DNA from: Akkermansia muciniphila
GTDB lineage: Bacteria; Verrucomicrobiota; Verrucomicrobiia; Verrucomicrobiales; Akkermansiaceae
Direction: 5' to 3'
Assembly (NCBI GenBank): GCA_945862285.1
Contig: CAMAYN010000016.1
Span: 1-34,869, forward strand
DNA length: 34,869 nucleotides
Shown here: positions 9,742 through 20,009 of the stretch, piece by piece
How positions within the stretch are numbered: position 1 is the stretch's first letter
How the letters are laid out: each line of letters starts with the position of its first letter
Program-made: the position numbers and the translations under genes
Notes under the pieces: generated by a model
What the model was told of the DNA's origin: nothing
The model's database searches: none
Seen by the model: only the letters and a program-made list of their open reading frames with translations

Positions 9742-11046
9742 TCATTGATCGCTACCCACGCCCTTGGTTTTTTCCTTCGTGGGCGGAATCTCATTGTTGA
9801 CCGATTCACTGCCTAAGCCTTCAAACTGCCACGTAACAAATTTTTTCAAGTGGATATTTTCCTCTCCCGCATACTCGAGTAAAACAGTGGCAGTCTCATA
9901 CTTCGTTTTACGGTTTTCTCCTTCAGCAAGATCGAGCTTTTGTAATGCCTTCGCTTCGGGGGAATCACGTTTCACAAATACAGTGAAGCGATCATCGCTG
10001 TGTCCCGGGTCACAGACAACGTATTTGAGAACGTCACTCTCTGCTACGTTCGAAGCGGAGAGGTGGTCTTTGATCAAAATCACACGAAATTTCTTTTGCT
10101 CCCCTTCTTTCCCTGCTTCAAAAAATTTCCGCAGTTCTTGAAAGCGAGTTTGCGCATACACATCCCAATCAAGCAGCATTCCTTGATCGGTTTTTTTAAA
10201 ATACGCTTGGATGGTTAAGCGCGGCATCATGAATTGATTCATATTGCCTAAACTCTCCGTCAATGGGTTGATTTTTTCTATCCCGTGAAGCATCTCGCTC
10301 GAAATCAATGGGCGGAAAAACCGCGTCATATCGATCTGCGTCTCACGATGGTAGGTCATGAGGAAGATGTTCGATTTCTTACTTTCACTATAATTGTGCA
10401 CAGGATAAAAACAATCTGCCGTGATGTACATGTCGCTCAAGACTTTTTCGCCATAGAGAGCACGGAGTCGATCCAGTGTGGCCGTGCCGCCTAAGACGTA
10501 TTTTGCTTTTTCCTCCGGCGACTGTGCTTGGAGAAATGCTTGTAACACCACCTGAGCATCGTCAACCCATGCTTTTTTGAAATACAAATCGGCTTTGTCT
10601 TCTTCGGTCTGAGGAGCGGACGATTCATCGAGCGCTTTGACTAAATTCTGATTATTGTTTTGATATCGATGCTCGCGGATTAATAACCATGCGCCGCCAC
10701 CGAGCACGATGAGCAATAGAACAATCAAGCCAATGAAAAAATAGAACCCCGATTTGTCTCGCGGATTTTCACTGCCAGAAGTCGCCACAGCGGCAACTGG
10801 TTCAGGCGTGGTAGGTGCCGGAATTTCTTCCGCACGAGGATGCGTTACATGCGGAATCTCCGGTTCGCTCGCCATGACAATAGGAGGATTTTCCACAACA
10901 GGAAGGGGCGTGACAGGCAGCGGTGGACTCGTTAGCGGAGTCCCACAATGCGGACACGGTGCCGTTGTTGGCGGCAAATGATAGGGAATATAAATAATCC
11001 CATTACATGCGTGACAATTGAATGATCGTTGTTGGGGGTTAGCCAT
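9742..11046 (-). CDS. Hypothetical protein with N-terminal zinc-ribbon-like CxxC...CxxC and one TM segment
   Basis: MANPQQRSFNCHACNGIIYIPYHLPPTTAPCPHCGTPL then GFYFFIGLIVLLLIVLGGGAWLLI. Confidence 0.75.
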   Translation of the reverse strand: MANPQQRSFNCHACNGIIYIPYHLPPTTAPCPHCGTPLTSPPLPVTPLPVVENPPIVMASEPEIPHVTHPRAEEIPAPTTPEPVAAVATSGSENPRDKSGFYFFIGLIVLLLIVLGGGAWLLIREHRYQNNNQNLVKALDESSAPQTEEDKADLYFKKAWVDDAQVVLQAFLQAQSPEEKAKYVLGGTATLDRLRALYGEKVLSDMYITADCFYPVHNYSESKKSNIFLMTYHRETQIDMTRFFRPLISSEMLHGIEKINPLTESLGNMNQFMMPRLTIQAYFKKTDQGMLLDWDVYAQTRFQELRKFFEAGKEGEQKKFRVILIKDHLSASNVAESDVLKYVVCDPGHSDDRFTVFVKRDSPEAKALQKLDLAEGENRKTKYETATVLLEYAGEENIHLKKFVTWQFEGLGSESVNNEIPPTKEKTKGVGSDQ

Positions 11047-11140
11047 AACGGGTGCAGCGTAGCTAAGAATGGCCTTTCGTCAATATGTAAGTCTTTTTCC
11101 TATCGATTCCTTTCATTTCGCTCGATTTACGCTATCGATC

Positions 11141-11770
11141 TCACACATTTGGCAGCAAACTCACATGCCTAGGAACTCCATGAAATGATTCGTTCAAGCC
11201 CAATCGCTTTGCCATGACTTCCACGGCACGACCGAGAAGATCCACATCACCGCGAGCATCGTGGCGACGCAGCGCACTGTCCGCCAAGCTAAGACGGGCT
11301 TTGACGTGATCGAGCGAATGCTTGATGCCGCGTTCCTTGCCAAATAGCATTTTGGAAATATGAATCGAATCAATACAAGAAATCTCACGCGTAGCTGCAC
11401 CCAGTCGCTCACTTGTGGCGGTGAGGAATTTCGAATCAAAACGCAAGCCATTGTGCGCAATCAGCGTGGATGATCCTACCCAGCGCGAAAAATCACAGAG
11501 CACCTGCCCCGGACGCGGCGCGCTCACCACGTCGCGATTGCTGATTCCCGTGTAACTTTGGATAAACGAAGAGATTGACTGCCGCGGTCTGGCGAAACTG
11601 AAAAAGGAATCTTCTTCGATCAATTTCCCTTGGAAAAATCGCACCGCCGCTATTTGAATCAGATCATCATACGCCGAGTCTAACCCCGTGGTTTCCAAGT
11701 CATAAATGACGTAGGTGGGGGGAGTTGTAGAGATTTCAGTATCGCTCATAGCAGCAAAACATTTCTCCAT
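11141..11770 (-). CDS. 3'-5' exonuclease (DEDDh, DnaQ-like)
   Basis: YVIYDLETTGLDSAYDDLIQIAAV (ExoI), LIAHNGLRFDSKFL (ExoII), HDARGDVDLL (ExoIII). Confidence 0.88.
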   Translation of the reverse strand: MEKCFAAMSDTEISTTPPTYVIYDLETTGLDSAYDDLIQIAAVRFFQGKLIEEDSFFSFARPRQSISSFIQSYTGISNRDVVSAPRPGQVLCDFSRWVGSSTLIAHNGLRFDSKFLTATSERLGAATREISCIDSIHISKMLFGKERGIKHSLDHVKARLSLADSALRRHDARGDVDLLGRAVEVMAKRLGLNESFHGVPRHVSLLPNV

Positions 11771-11773
11771 GGA

Positions 11774-13135
11774 TTAAAACTCACAAGTCCCCGGCGTGCG
11801 CGCAAAGGGAATGACATCGCGGATGTTCGCCATGCCCGTGGCAAACATCAACATACGCTCAAATCCTAATCCAAATCCCGCATGCGGCACACTGCCGTAG
11901 CGACGCAAATCCACATACCACCAATAATCCTCGGGGCTCAAGTTGTGATGCACCATATTCGCTAACAAAACATCCAAGCGCTCTTCCCGCTGGCTGCCGC
12001 CGACGATTTCGCCAATCCCCGGCACCAGCACGTCCATGGCCGTCACGGTCTTGCCATCATCATTGAGACGCATATAAAAGGGCTTAATTTCCTTGGGATA
12101 ATTAAATACCGTAGTCGGCTTTTTAAAATATTCCTCCGTGAGCCAGCGCTCATGCTCACTTTGCAAATTCAAGCCATATTCTACCGGGTATTGAAAGGTT
12201 TTGCCGCTCTTTTTCAGCAGCTCCACCGCTTCTGTGTAGGTCACGCGTTCAAACGCACGACTCGCCACAAATTCCAACCGCTGCCGCAGCTCCTTATCCA
12301 CAAATTTTTCGAAAATCGCCAAATCCCCCTCGTTTTTATCCAAGGTCTGCTGCACCAGATATTTTACCAATGCCTCGGCAAGATCCATATCGCCAGCGAG
12401 ATCGCAGAATGCCACTTCTGGCTCAATCATCCAAAACTCCGCCGCATGGCGCGAGGTGTTAGAATTCTCTGCACGAAACGTCGGCCCAAAGGTATAAATA
12501 TTGGATAATGCGCAGGCAAACGTTTCTCCTTCCAGTTGTCCGCTCACCGTGAGATACGCTCGTTTGTTGAAAAAATCTTCGGCATCTTTCGCGATTTTAT
12601 CATCGGGCAAAGTCGTCACCCGAAACATCTCGCCCGCACCTTCGCAATCGCTCGCCGTGATGATGGGCGTGTGCACGTAGGTGAAATCGCGCTCTTGGAA
12701 AAATTGATGAATCCAATACGCCATCCGACTGCGCATGCGAAACACCGCTCCATGGAGGTTTGTTCGTGGTCGCAAGTGGGAAATCCCGCGCAAAAACTCC
12801 AAGCTGTGGCCTTTTTTCTGCAAGGGGTAATCCTGCGGCACCTCGCCAATTAGCCGAACACTCGTCGCCTGCATTTCCCATTTTTGCCCCTGCGCGGGCG
12901 AGGCGATGAGCCGTCCACGAATTTCCACTGAGGCACCGGTGAGCATACGTTCTACATCCTCATATCCGGGGATTCCGGCATCCGCCACCACTTGGAGATT
13001 GGCCAGACATGTGCCGTCATTGATTTCTAGGAAAGAAAATGCCTTAGAATCACGCCGAGTCCGCACCCAGCCTGCTACTGTGACATCCGCCATCTCCACC
13101 TCGCTCGATAATACGCGCTTGATTAAACTTCGCAT
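11774..13135 (-). CDS. asnS: Asparaginyl-tRNA synthetase
   Basis: [43 protein letters not shown]..., [58 protein letters not shown]; start chosen at 13135. Confidence 0.95.
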   Translation of the reverse strand: MRSLIKRVLSSEVEMADVTVAGWVRTRRDSKAFSFLEINDGTCLANLQVVADAGIPGYEDVERMLTGASVEIRGRLIASPAQGQKWEMQATSVRLIGEVPQDYPLQKKGHSLEFLRGISHLRPRTNLHGAVFRMRSRMAYWIHQFFQERDFTYVHTPIITASDCEGAGEMFRVTTLPDDKIAKDAEDFFNKRAYLTVSGQLEGETFACALSNIYTFGPTFRAENSNTSRHAAEFWMIEPEVAFCDLAGDMDLAEALVKYLVQQTLDKNEGDLAIFEKFVDKELRQRLEFVASRAFERVTYTEAVELLKKSGKTFQYPVEYGLNLQSEHERWLTEEYFKKPTTVFNYPKEIKPFYMRLNDDGKTVTAMDVLVPGIGEIVGGSQREERLDVLLANMVHHNLSPEDYWWYVDLRRYGSVPHAGFGLGFERMLMFATGMANIRDVIPFARTPGTCEF

Positions 13136-13193
13136 GGCGAAATGCTTAAACCGTCCCCTGCCGCATGTCAATCAAGGCATCACGATAGATTCA

Positions 13194-13658
13194 TCATCGA
13201 TGATTAAATCGCGCCATTTCCCGTGCGGCTTCTCGTAACTCGACTTTTTCCTTCAAATCATGCCGCTGGTCACCGTGGGTTTTCCCTTTGCCGACGCCAA
13301 TTTCAACTTTGACTTTGTCGTTTTTCCAATACATCCGCAGCAGGGGCAGGGATGATCCTTTGACGGCGGTGGCGTGCTCAAGCTTGAGAATTTCGCGCTT
13401 ATGCAATAGCAGTCGGCGCGGTCGCTTGGACTCGTGCTGAAACCACACACCAGCGGTTTCCCAGGGTTGAATGTCGCAGCCATAAAGGAAAAGCTGTCCT
13501 TTATCAACGCGGGCAAAGGCATCGGAAATATTGATTTTCCCGGCTCGGATCGATTTCACTTCCGTGCCGCGTAACTCGATACCTGCCTCGTATTTTTCAC
13601 CAATATGAAAATCTCGCCCCGCTTTTCGGTTCGTTGCAATGTCCTTAGGTGCGCTCAT
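13194..13658 (-). CDS. smpB: SsrA-binding protein SmpB
   Basis: NRKAGRDFHIGEKYEAGIELRGTEVKSIRAGKINISDAFARV...RPRRLLLHKREI...GVGKGKTHGDQRHDLKEK. Confidence 0.95.
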   Translation of the reverse strand: MSAPKDIATNRKAGRDFHIGEKYEAGIELRGTEVKSIRAGKINISDAFARVDKGQLFLYGCDIQPWETAGVWFQHESKRPRRLLLHKREILKLEHATAVKGSSLPLLRMYWKNDKVKVEIGVGKGKTHGDQRHDLKEKVELREAAREMARFNHR

Positions 13659-13716
13659 GGCACGAAGATGGGGCTATTTCTATGGATGGCGGTCAGATCG
13701 ATCAAAGCGACCAAAA

Positions 13717-13986
13717 TTAGATCAAGGGGATTTCTCGAAGTTTGATTTTACCCTCAATAATTTCCGTTAGTGCAATGTCGGCAGCTCCCATGCTTGGAAC
13801 CGTTGGAATTAAAGGAGAGCGTCCGCTGTTAAGCTGGCGAACTCTTTTGGAAACAAGGTTGATGAGCTTCTGCGGATCATCGATAATTTCTGCTGCTTTG
13901 GTGACGAGATCGCTTTTCATAGGAAGATTCGAGTAGCGGTAATCAGACTTCGGCGTTTCAAAAGGTAAAATATTGTCGATAGACAT
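13717..13986 (-). CDS. rpoZ: DNA-directed RNA polymerase omega subunit-like protein
   Basis: INLVSKRVRQLNSGRSPLIPTVPSMGAADIALTEIIEGKIKL; start at 13986 or 14031. Confidence 0.75.
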   Translation of the reverse strand: MSIDNILPFETPKSDYRYSNLPMKSDLVTKAAEIIDDPQKLINLVSKRVRQLNSGRSPLIPTVPSMGAADIALTEIIEGKIKLREIPLI

Positions 13987-14192
13987 AGGAGAAACGTCGA
14001 TGAAGAAAATCGCGGATGGGTGAGACAACATTTAATTCCGATATTGGCAAGCACAAAATCGATTATTTTTTAAAATTTTTTGTTCGGGATGCTTGATATC
14101 AATTCGATTGATAGAAAATGCCAGCAAATGAAGTAAATGATTGCGAATTTGCTAGGTAATCCGTCGGCAAATACTACTTTACGACATTTTTC

Positions 14193-15605
14193 ATGAAACA
14201 TCTGACTTTTTTCCTTCCCGTTCTATTCGCCACGTCACTACTGCCGAGCCATGCACAGGATGGCGAGCAACTCTACGGACTCTATTGCAGCGCATGCCAT
14301 GGAGCGGATGGCAAAGGCGGCGGCAATGGCACCTTGCCACCACTCGCCGGCAGCGATTGGATTCATGGTAATGCGAAACGCACCATTGCGATTGTTCTAA
14401 AAGGACTTCACGGCCCCGTTCAAGTCGCTGGCAAATCCTATAATTTGGAGATGCCCCCGCAGGAGGATTCTCTCACCGAGCAAAACATCACCGCCATTCT
14501 GAATTATGTCCACAAGGCATGGGGAAACAAAGGGCAAGATGTTAAGATTGACATGGTGCGGGTAACGAAATCGGAATATGCTGACCGTAAGAAGCCATGG
14601 ACTGCAGATGAAATCCTCAAAATCTTTCCCCTAGAAAAAAAAGCTACCTTTCTCAACAATCTCACTTCCCAAGTCTATAAAGGAAATTGGGATAAACTCC
14701 CTGATTTCTCGAAGTCCAAGGCAGAAAACATCGAGGAAGAACACAGTGGCATCATCGATATTAAACTTGCTGAACTCAAAGAAAACTACGCCATCGTTTG
14801 GCAAGGCGACTTCATGGCACCTAAAACGGCGGAATATGAATTCGTCATCTTCGTGGATGACGCGGGACGCCTGATTTTCGATAAAAAAACGGTAGCCGAA
14901 GTGAACGGCATTGGCCCCGCAGCGGAAGGGCGTGCTGGACGCGGCAAAGTAAAACTAAAATCTGGCCCGAATCCCATCCGTCTCGAATACATGCAACAAG
15001 CCGGCGAGCAATCCTTCACCATCGGCTGGCGGCAAGTGGGCACCAAGAACTGGACATGGATCTCTGCCGATCGCCCACCAGGGAAACAAGGCCCTGACCC
15101 GATTATGCTCATTCCTTCAGCGGGGAAAACAGTCATCTATCGGAATTTCATCAAAGGCGTCAGCGCCCGAGCCATCGGCTTTGGCTTCCCCGGAAAAGTC
15201 AACCTCGCCTACTCCGCCGACCACCTCGCACCCGAACTAATCTGGTCAGGTGATTTTATCGATGCCAGCAAACATTGGGTCAATCGCGGCCAAGGCAGCC
15301 AGTCACCCGCAAGCAAGGACGTACATCAACTCACGACGCAAAAAATTTACCCACCCAGCGCCAAGTTTAAAGGCTACACCTTAGATCCCAAAGGCAATCC
15401 CACATTTCATATTCAATCAGAAAGCTTCACCATCACCGATGCATGGAAACCCGGCGCCGACAATACCCTCATACGCACCATGACCATGACCAGAGGATCC
15501 ACGCCGATTGAAATCGATCTCAGTAAATCCAAAACCGTCACCCCGCAGAATTCCGTTACCCTCAAGCCCAATTCACCTACGGAAATCATTTACAAATTGA
15601 AATAA
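14193..15605 (+). CDS. Secreted c-type cytochrome with PA14-like domain
   Basis: Signal peptide MKHLTFFLPVLFATSLLPSHA; heme motif YCSACHGADGKGGG; middle region AEYEFVIFVDDAGRLIFDKKTV...NPIRLEYMQQAG resembles PA14. Confidence 0.82.
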   Translation: MKHLTFFLPVLFATSLLPSHAQDGEQLYGLYCSACHGADGKGGGNGTLPPLAGSDWIHGNAKRTIAIVLKGLHGPVQVAGKSYNLEMPPQEDSLTEQNITAILNYVHKAWGNKGQDVKIDMVRVTKSEYADRKKPWTADEILKIFPLEKKATFLNNLTSQVYKGNWDKLPDFSKSKAENIEEEHSGIIDIKLAELKENYAIVWQGDFMAPKTAEYEFVIFVDDAGRLIFDKKTVAEVNGIGPAAEGRAGRGKVKLKSGPNPIRLEYMQQAGEQSFTIGWRQVGTKNWTWISADRPPGKQGPDPIMLIPSAGKTVIYRNFIKGVSARAIGFGFPGKVNLAYSADHLAPELIWSGDFIDASKHWVNRGQGSQSPASKDVHQLTTQKIYPPSAKFKGYTLDPKGNPTFHIQSESFTITDAWKPGADNTLIRTMTMTRGSTPIEIDLSKSKTVTPQNSVTLKPNSPTEIIYKLK

Positions 15606-15653
15606 CTCGATTTCTGAAACTTCGTCCTATTTTCCTTTTAAACGAAAAATTTT

Positions 15654-17093
15654 ATGCGTCCTTATATCCTCTCCGCACTGCTCACCAGCCAGATTTTTGC
15701 AGCATCTCCGAACCAATCCGAATATTATAAAATCGAGCCAATCCCCCTTCCCGAAGGCGAAGTCATGGAAATCGGCTCCATTGCCCTGATGCCGAACGAT
15801 CGCGTCGCCGTCACCACCCGCCGTGGCGACTTGTGGATTTGCGACGGTGCTTACGGTGATGATCTCAAAAAGGTCAAATGGACTCGCTTTGCCCACGGAC
15901 TCCACGAACCGCTAGGCATGTTCTGGAAAGATGATTCCCTTTACCTAACGCAACGCGCCGAATTCTCTCGCATTAAAGATACCGATAAAGACGGCATAGC
16001 TGACTCCTTTGAAACCATCAACGCCGACTGGGGTATCAATGGCGATTACCACGAATACGCTTTCGGCACCCCGCCGGACAAAAACGGCGATGTCTGGATC
16101 ACCCTCTGCCTCACCGGCTCATTCAATGCTGATAGCGATTGGCGCGGCTGGACGGTAAGGATCACACCCGATGGCAAGATGATTCCTACATGCAGCGGCA
16201 TTCGCTCCCCCGGCGGCATTGGTTTCAATGCCGAAGGCGATGTTTTCTATACCGATAACCAAGGCACATGGAATGGCTCATCGTCGCTGAAATGGCTCAA
16301 GCCCGGATCATTTCAAGGCAATCCGACTGCCAATAAATTTCATAAACTCGCCAACTTACCCGCACCGCCCGAGCCACTTGATGGCTCACGCCCCATGGTA
16401 GAACACATCAAAAACCCCAACTACCTTCCGCCTGCCGTATTTCTTCCCCACGGCAAAGTTGGCCAATCCCCCACCGCCATTGAGCCAGATCTTTCCCAAG
16501 GGAAATTCGGCCCGTGGGCAGGTCAACTCTACGTGGGCGAACAGACGCACTCCCAAGTGCAACGCGTATTCCTCGAAAAAATCAACGGCCACTACCAAGG
16601 CGCGGTATTTCACCTGCTGGAAGGCTTCCAATGTGGCATCATCCCCACCAAGCTCGACCCACGCGGCATCATGTTTGTCGGCGGGTCCAACCGCGGCTGG
16701 GGCTCACGCGGCAACCAGCCCTTTAACTTCGAGCGCGTCAAATGGACGGGGAAAACACCCTTCGAAATCCTCACCATGAAGGCCGAGCCAGATGGCTTCA
16801 CCCTTACCTTTACCGAAGAAGCCGGCGCCTCCGCAGGCGACCCCGCATCCTATTCGATGAGCGCTTGGACATACATTCTCCAATCAAAATACGGCTCCCC
16901 CGAAGTAGATCAAGCAACGCCTACCATCAAGTCCGCCACCCTCAGTACCGATAAAAAATCCGTTCGCCTCACCATCGACGGGCTCGTCCGCGGCCACGTT
17001 CATCACCTGAAGGCGAATCAAGTCAAATCTGCCAAAGGGAGCTCGCTCTGGCACTCCGATGCCTATTACACTCTGAACAACATACCGAAATAA
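15654..17093 (+). CDS. Secreted glucose/sorbosone dehydrogenase-like beta-propeller protein
   Basis: MRPYILSALLTSQIFAASPNQ signal; PVC-type membrane-bound dehydrogenase motifs (GSIALMPNDRVAVTTRRGDLWICDG, DTDKDGIADSFET, SPGGIGFNAEGDVFYTDNQGTWNGSS). Confidence 0.8.
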   Translation: MRPYILSALLTSQIFAASPNQSEYYKIEPIPLPEGEVMEIGSIALMPNDRVAVTTRRGDLWICDGAYGDDLKKVKWTRFAHGLHEPLGMFWKDDSLYLTQRAEFSRIKDTDKDGIADSFETINADWGINGDYHEYAFGTPPDKNGDVWITLCLTGSFNADSDWRGWTVRITPDGKMIPTCSGIRSPGGIGFNAEGDVFYTDNQGTWNGSSSLKWLKPGSFQGNPTANKFHKLANLPAPPEPLDGSRPMVEHIKNPNYLPPAVFLPHGKVGQSPTAIEPDLSQGKFGPWAGQLYVGEQTHSQVQRVFLEKINGHYQGAVFHLLEGFQCGIIPTKLDPRGIMFVGGSNRGWGSRGNQPFNFERVKWTGKTPFEILTMKAEPDGFTLTFTEEAGASAGDPASYSMSAWTYILQSKYGSPEVDQATPTIKSATLSTDKKSVRLTIDGLVRGHVHHLKANQVKSAKGSSLWHSDAYYTLNNIPK

Positions 17094-17162
17094 TTACGCT
17101 TGTTTTCTCCATGCTAGTTAGAAAAGGAGCTTGATTGTCTACAGGAGGCACCTTTTTTGCCC

Positions 17163-17188
17163 AAAAAGGCACTTCGGCGGCCTTTTTT
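17163..17188 (+). terminator. Rho-independent terminator-like hairpin downstream of 15654-17093
   Basis: AAAAAGGC (17163-17170) - ACTTCGGCG - GCCTTTTT (17180-17187), perfect 8-bp stem ending in a six-T run. Confidence 0.65.
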
Positions 17189-17209
17189 CGCCAGAAAGTG
17201 CCTAGGCAA

Positions 17210-17419
17210 GTATGGAGGAGGCATGCCCATGCATGGAGGGACTATGCCGATGTGCGTAGGAGCGATGCCCATGTCTGTAGAATACATCGGCAACTACGTA
17301 GAGGAATCGGCGATGTTCAGAGGACAAGTGGCAAGGGGCGGAAGAGGCATGGGCAACCTCGTGAGGGCGAGTCCCAAGTGTGTAGGCAAGAGGAAAAAGC
17401 CCGTTTGTAGAGGGATCAG
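17210..17419. repeat. Degenerate 21-bp tandem repeat, 10 units
   Basis: Units gtatggaggaggcatgcccat / gcatggagggactatgccgat / gtgcgtaggagcgatgcccat / gtctgtagaatacatcggcaa / ctacgtagaggaatcggcgat / ... all 21 bp with no indels through unit 9. Confidence 0.85.
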
Positions 17420-17498
17420 GCTCGCCCGGTAGGTCAGCACTCACTCCAATCAATCGCAAAAAATCGGAAAGTCCGCTGGATTTTTTCGCGAAGTTGCT

Positions 17499-18059
17499 CT
17501 AGGAAGCGTGATGGATCGCGCGAAATAGTTTTAGTTTTCCGTAACTGATGCGCCCATCTAGCGCCTCAAAGACGGGCTTCAGCGCTTCGTCATCATAGCC
17601 CTCCATGGCCTTGCGCATTTCTTCTTCCTCTGCCTGGGTGTAGAATACTCGTGGATCGATTTTTTCCCCATGCAAAATGGCCGCAGCCAGATGCCCTTCG
17701 ATGGTGGAAAGGCTCAAATTGCGTGCCGCGGCGATGTCTTCCATGCTTTTTCCCGCTCGCCAATGTTCTAAGGTGGCTTGTGCGGTGGAGTTCACGACGG
17801 GTTTTGCCGCATTGGCGCTCGGGCTCACTGGCGGCAGTTGGTAGCAGAGGCTTTTCCCGGCGCCTGTGGGTAAAATCGCCAACACATAACGATCCGCCAA
17901 GATCGATTCCATGATTTCGCCCTGCAATGGACGGAGGCACCATAGCCAAAATGCTCCTTTAATAAAGGTTGCAATTGATGATAAGAGTTCATTCAAGCAG
18001 TAGAAATGCATTATTCTTGGTAACGAAAGCACATATTTATATTTTTCAAACCAGCTCAA
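17499..18059 (-). pseudogene. Internally deleted RecQ-family helicase remnant (motif I region joined to C-terminal HTH domain)
   Basis: LRPLQGEIMESILADRYVLAILPTGAGKSLCYQLPPVSPSANAAKPVVNSTAQATLEHWRAGKSMEDIAAARNLSLSTIEGHLAAAILHGEKI...ALDGRISYGKLKLFRAIH; no DExH box, second RecA lobe or RQC domain. Confidence 0.75.
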
Positions 18060-18139
18060 ATTTTCGCTGAGCCTGCCGTGCGTGAAATGAACGAAAGAAT
18101 GCGAGTTGCGTAATATTGCGCTGCGGCGTAGATTTGTTC

Positions 18140-18520
18140 ATGACTTTAGCGAGCCCAGCTTTTCTATTTTTTCGGCTGTTTTTCGCTGCGGTGTGGTTCA
18201 TCAACGGAATCTATTGCAAGATCTTAGATCAAGTGCCCAGGCACCGTGAAATCGTTTCTCAAATCCTCGGTGCCGATCATGCAGCGCTACTCACTCAGTT
18301 GATTGGTTTTAGCGAAGTGATTATGGCACTATGGATTCTATCAGGATACCGCTGGAAGTGGAGTTGTGCCGCACAAATTTCTGCCGTTGCGCTCATGAAT
18401 CTCCTAGAATTGATCCTCGTGCCAGATTTACTGCTTTTCGGACGCATGAATGCGATAGTAGCGCTCGCTTACATCTTATTGGTGGGATGGGCAGGGTATT
18501 TTCATAAAAAAGCATCATGA
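18140..18520 (+). CDS. DoxX-like family membrane protein
   Basis: Four hydrophobic segments; FRLFFAAVWFINGIYCKILDQVPRHREIV...GFSEVIMALWILSG typical of the DoxX-like family; start at 18140 or 18116. Confidence 0.75.
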   Translation: MTLASPAFLFFRLFFAAVWFINGIYCKILDQVPRHREIVSQILGADHAALLTQLIGFSEVIMALWILSGYRWKWSCAAQISAVALMNLLELILVPDLLLFGRMNAIVALAYILLVGWAGYFHKKAS

Positions 18521-19257
18521 TGAATAATCTCAGAGATCATCCCTTTGCCGTTCATGCATGGTTCGATTATTCCTGCACGCTGACCTTTGCGCTGCCCAAG
18601 GACGAGATTGGTTGCCGTCTTCCTGCAAATCTTCAGCCTGATACGTTTCAAGATACATGGGGCTTTTTGGCCGTGGCGATTGTCAAAACACGCCAACTCC
18701 GCCCAGCGGGTTTCCCCGCTTGTCTAGGGCATAATTTTGTGCTGATTGGCTATCGATATTTTGTGCGCTACAGTTCTCATTCTGGACGCAATCTGCGCGG
18801 TCTTTACATCATCCGCTCAGAAACGGATCAACGAAAAATGGCATTCTTAGGAAATATTTTCACCCGATACCGTTATGTTACCACTGATGTTTCAGTGAAA
18901 AAAGCAGCGGAGATTTTCCATATTACCTCTGCGCAATCGGGCATAAAAATCACGGCTGATCTTGCGGGAGATCGTGCTCTGCCTGCAAGTTCCCCTTTCT
19001 CAAATTGGCAAGAGGCGCGGAAATTTAGTGGCCCACTTCCTTTTACTTTTAGCCATGATGCCGAAAAAAAACGCATGGTTGTGGTCGAAGGTGTGCGCGC
19101 GGATTGGAAGCCGCGCCCGATCCATGTCGTTGATTACGCGATTCCCTATCTCAGCGAAATCGGACATGCGAATGCCGTGTTGGCGAACGCGTTTATCGTC
19201 GAAAATATCCCGTATCATTGGAAGAAAGGAGTGATCGAACCATGTCTCATGCCATAA
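18517..19257 (+). CDS. DUF2071 (YqjF-like) family protein
   Basis: LPKDEIGCRLPANLQPDTFQDTWGFLAVAIVKTRQLRPAGFPACLGHNFVLIGYRYFVRY...GRNLRGLYIIRSETD; overlaps the upstream stop by 4 bp. Confidence 0.75.
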   Translation: MMNNLRDHPFAVHAWFDYSCTLTFALPKDEIGCRLPANLQPDTFQDTWGFLAVAIVKTRQLRPAGFPACLGHNFVLIGYRYFVRYSSHSGRNLRGLYIIRSETDQRKMAFLGNIFTRYRYVTTDVSVKKAAEIFHITSAQSGIKITADLAGDRALPASSPFSNWQEARKFSGPLPFTFSHDAEKKRMVVVEGVRADWKPRPIHVVDYAIPYLSEIGHANAVLANAFIVENIPYHWKKGVIEPCLMP

Positions 19258-20009
19258 GCCGCCATTGCTGCCAAGGTGTGTGGACGGTGTTGCGCTTTAA
19301 CTGGCATCTCCACCTCATCGCCCTAGTCGGAATCATCGCATCGATCAGCGCGGCTGTATTTCTAACAGGGCCCGTTTCCTTGTTGTTTGCCGCTCTTGCT
19401 TTCGGCGCTGTTTGCTCGGTGTTGTTATCTTTTGTTGCCACGTGGATTGCGTATGATGCGAGTGGACTCTATCAATCGGATTGGCTACGACCTTTGGTGG
19501 CAAATGCCAGACATGCCGCGAACATCCATGCGGGATTCGATGAAATCACCCCTATCCTGCACGAATCGTTTCCCATGACGGCATGGAAAATTTTCGACTT
19601 CTACCATGCAGAAAAGCATACAGAAATATCTATCCAGCGCGCGCGAAAAGCACATCCGCCCGATCCTACTACCATCTCTATCGATACGGAAAAAATTCCG
19701 CTTAATGATCAATCCATTGACTGTGCGGTGTTGTTTTTAGCAGCGCACGAGATCCGCGACCACAGGGAACGTGTGGCGTTTTTTCGAGAATTACGGCGCG
19801 TGCTTGCCAAGTATGGAAAGATCGTTGTCACAGAACATCTGCGCGATGCGGCAAACATAGCGGCCTACTCCATTGGCGCATGGCATTTTCATTCGCGGGC
19901 GGAATGGCTATCGACATTCCGCGAGGCAGGCTTGCATGTCGCCAACGAACATCGCAACAATCTCTTTATCACCACCTTCCTACTTGTAGCGGATGAAAAT
20001 ACTCATTGA
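19242..20009 (+). CDS. Class I SAM-dependent methyltransferase-like protein with N-terminal TM segments
   Basis: Two N-terminal TM stretches, then IPLNDQSIDCAVLFLAAHEIRDHRERVAFFRELRRVLAKYGKIVVTEHLRD (methyltransferase motifs); overlaps upstream gene by 16 bp. Confidence 0.75.
   Translation: MSHAISRHCCQGVWTVLRFNWHLHLIALVGIIASISAAVFLTGPVSLLFAALAFGAVCSVLLSFVATWIAYDASGLYQSDWLRPLVANARHAANIHAGFDEITPILHESFPMTAWKIFDFYHAEKHTEISIQRARKAHPPDPTTISIDTEKIPLNDQSIDCAVLFLAAHEIRDHRERVAFFRELRRVLAKYGKIVVTEHLRDAANIAAYSIGAWHFHSRAEWLSTFREAGLHVANEHRNNLFITTFLLVADENTH

Noticed and set aside
13135-14193. tmRNA gene near smpB
   Set aside because: No tRNA-like acceptor/T-arm or tag-reading frame recognised; intergenic space is too short around smpB.
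17135-17459. ORFs 17135-17410 (+), 17157-17432 (+) and 17202-17459 (-) as genes
   Set aside because: Three overlapping frames through a 21-bp array; a period divisible by 3 keeps frames open. No domain support.
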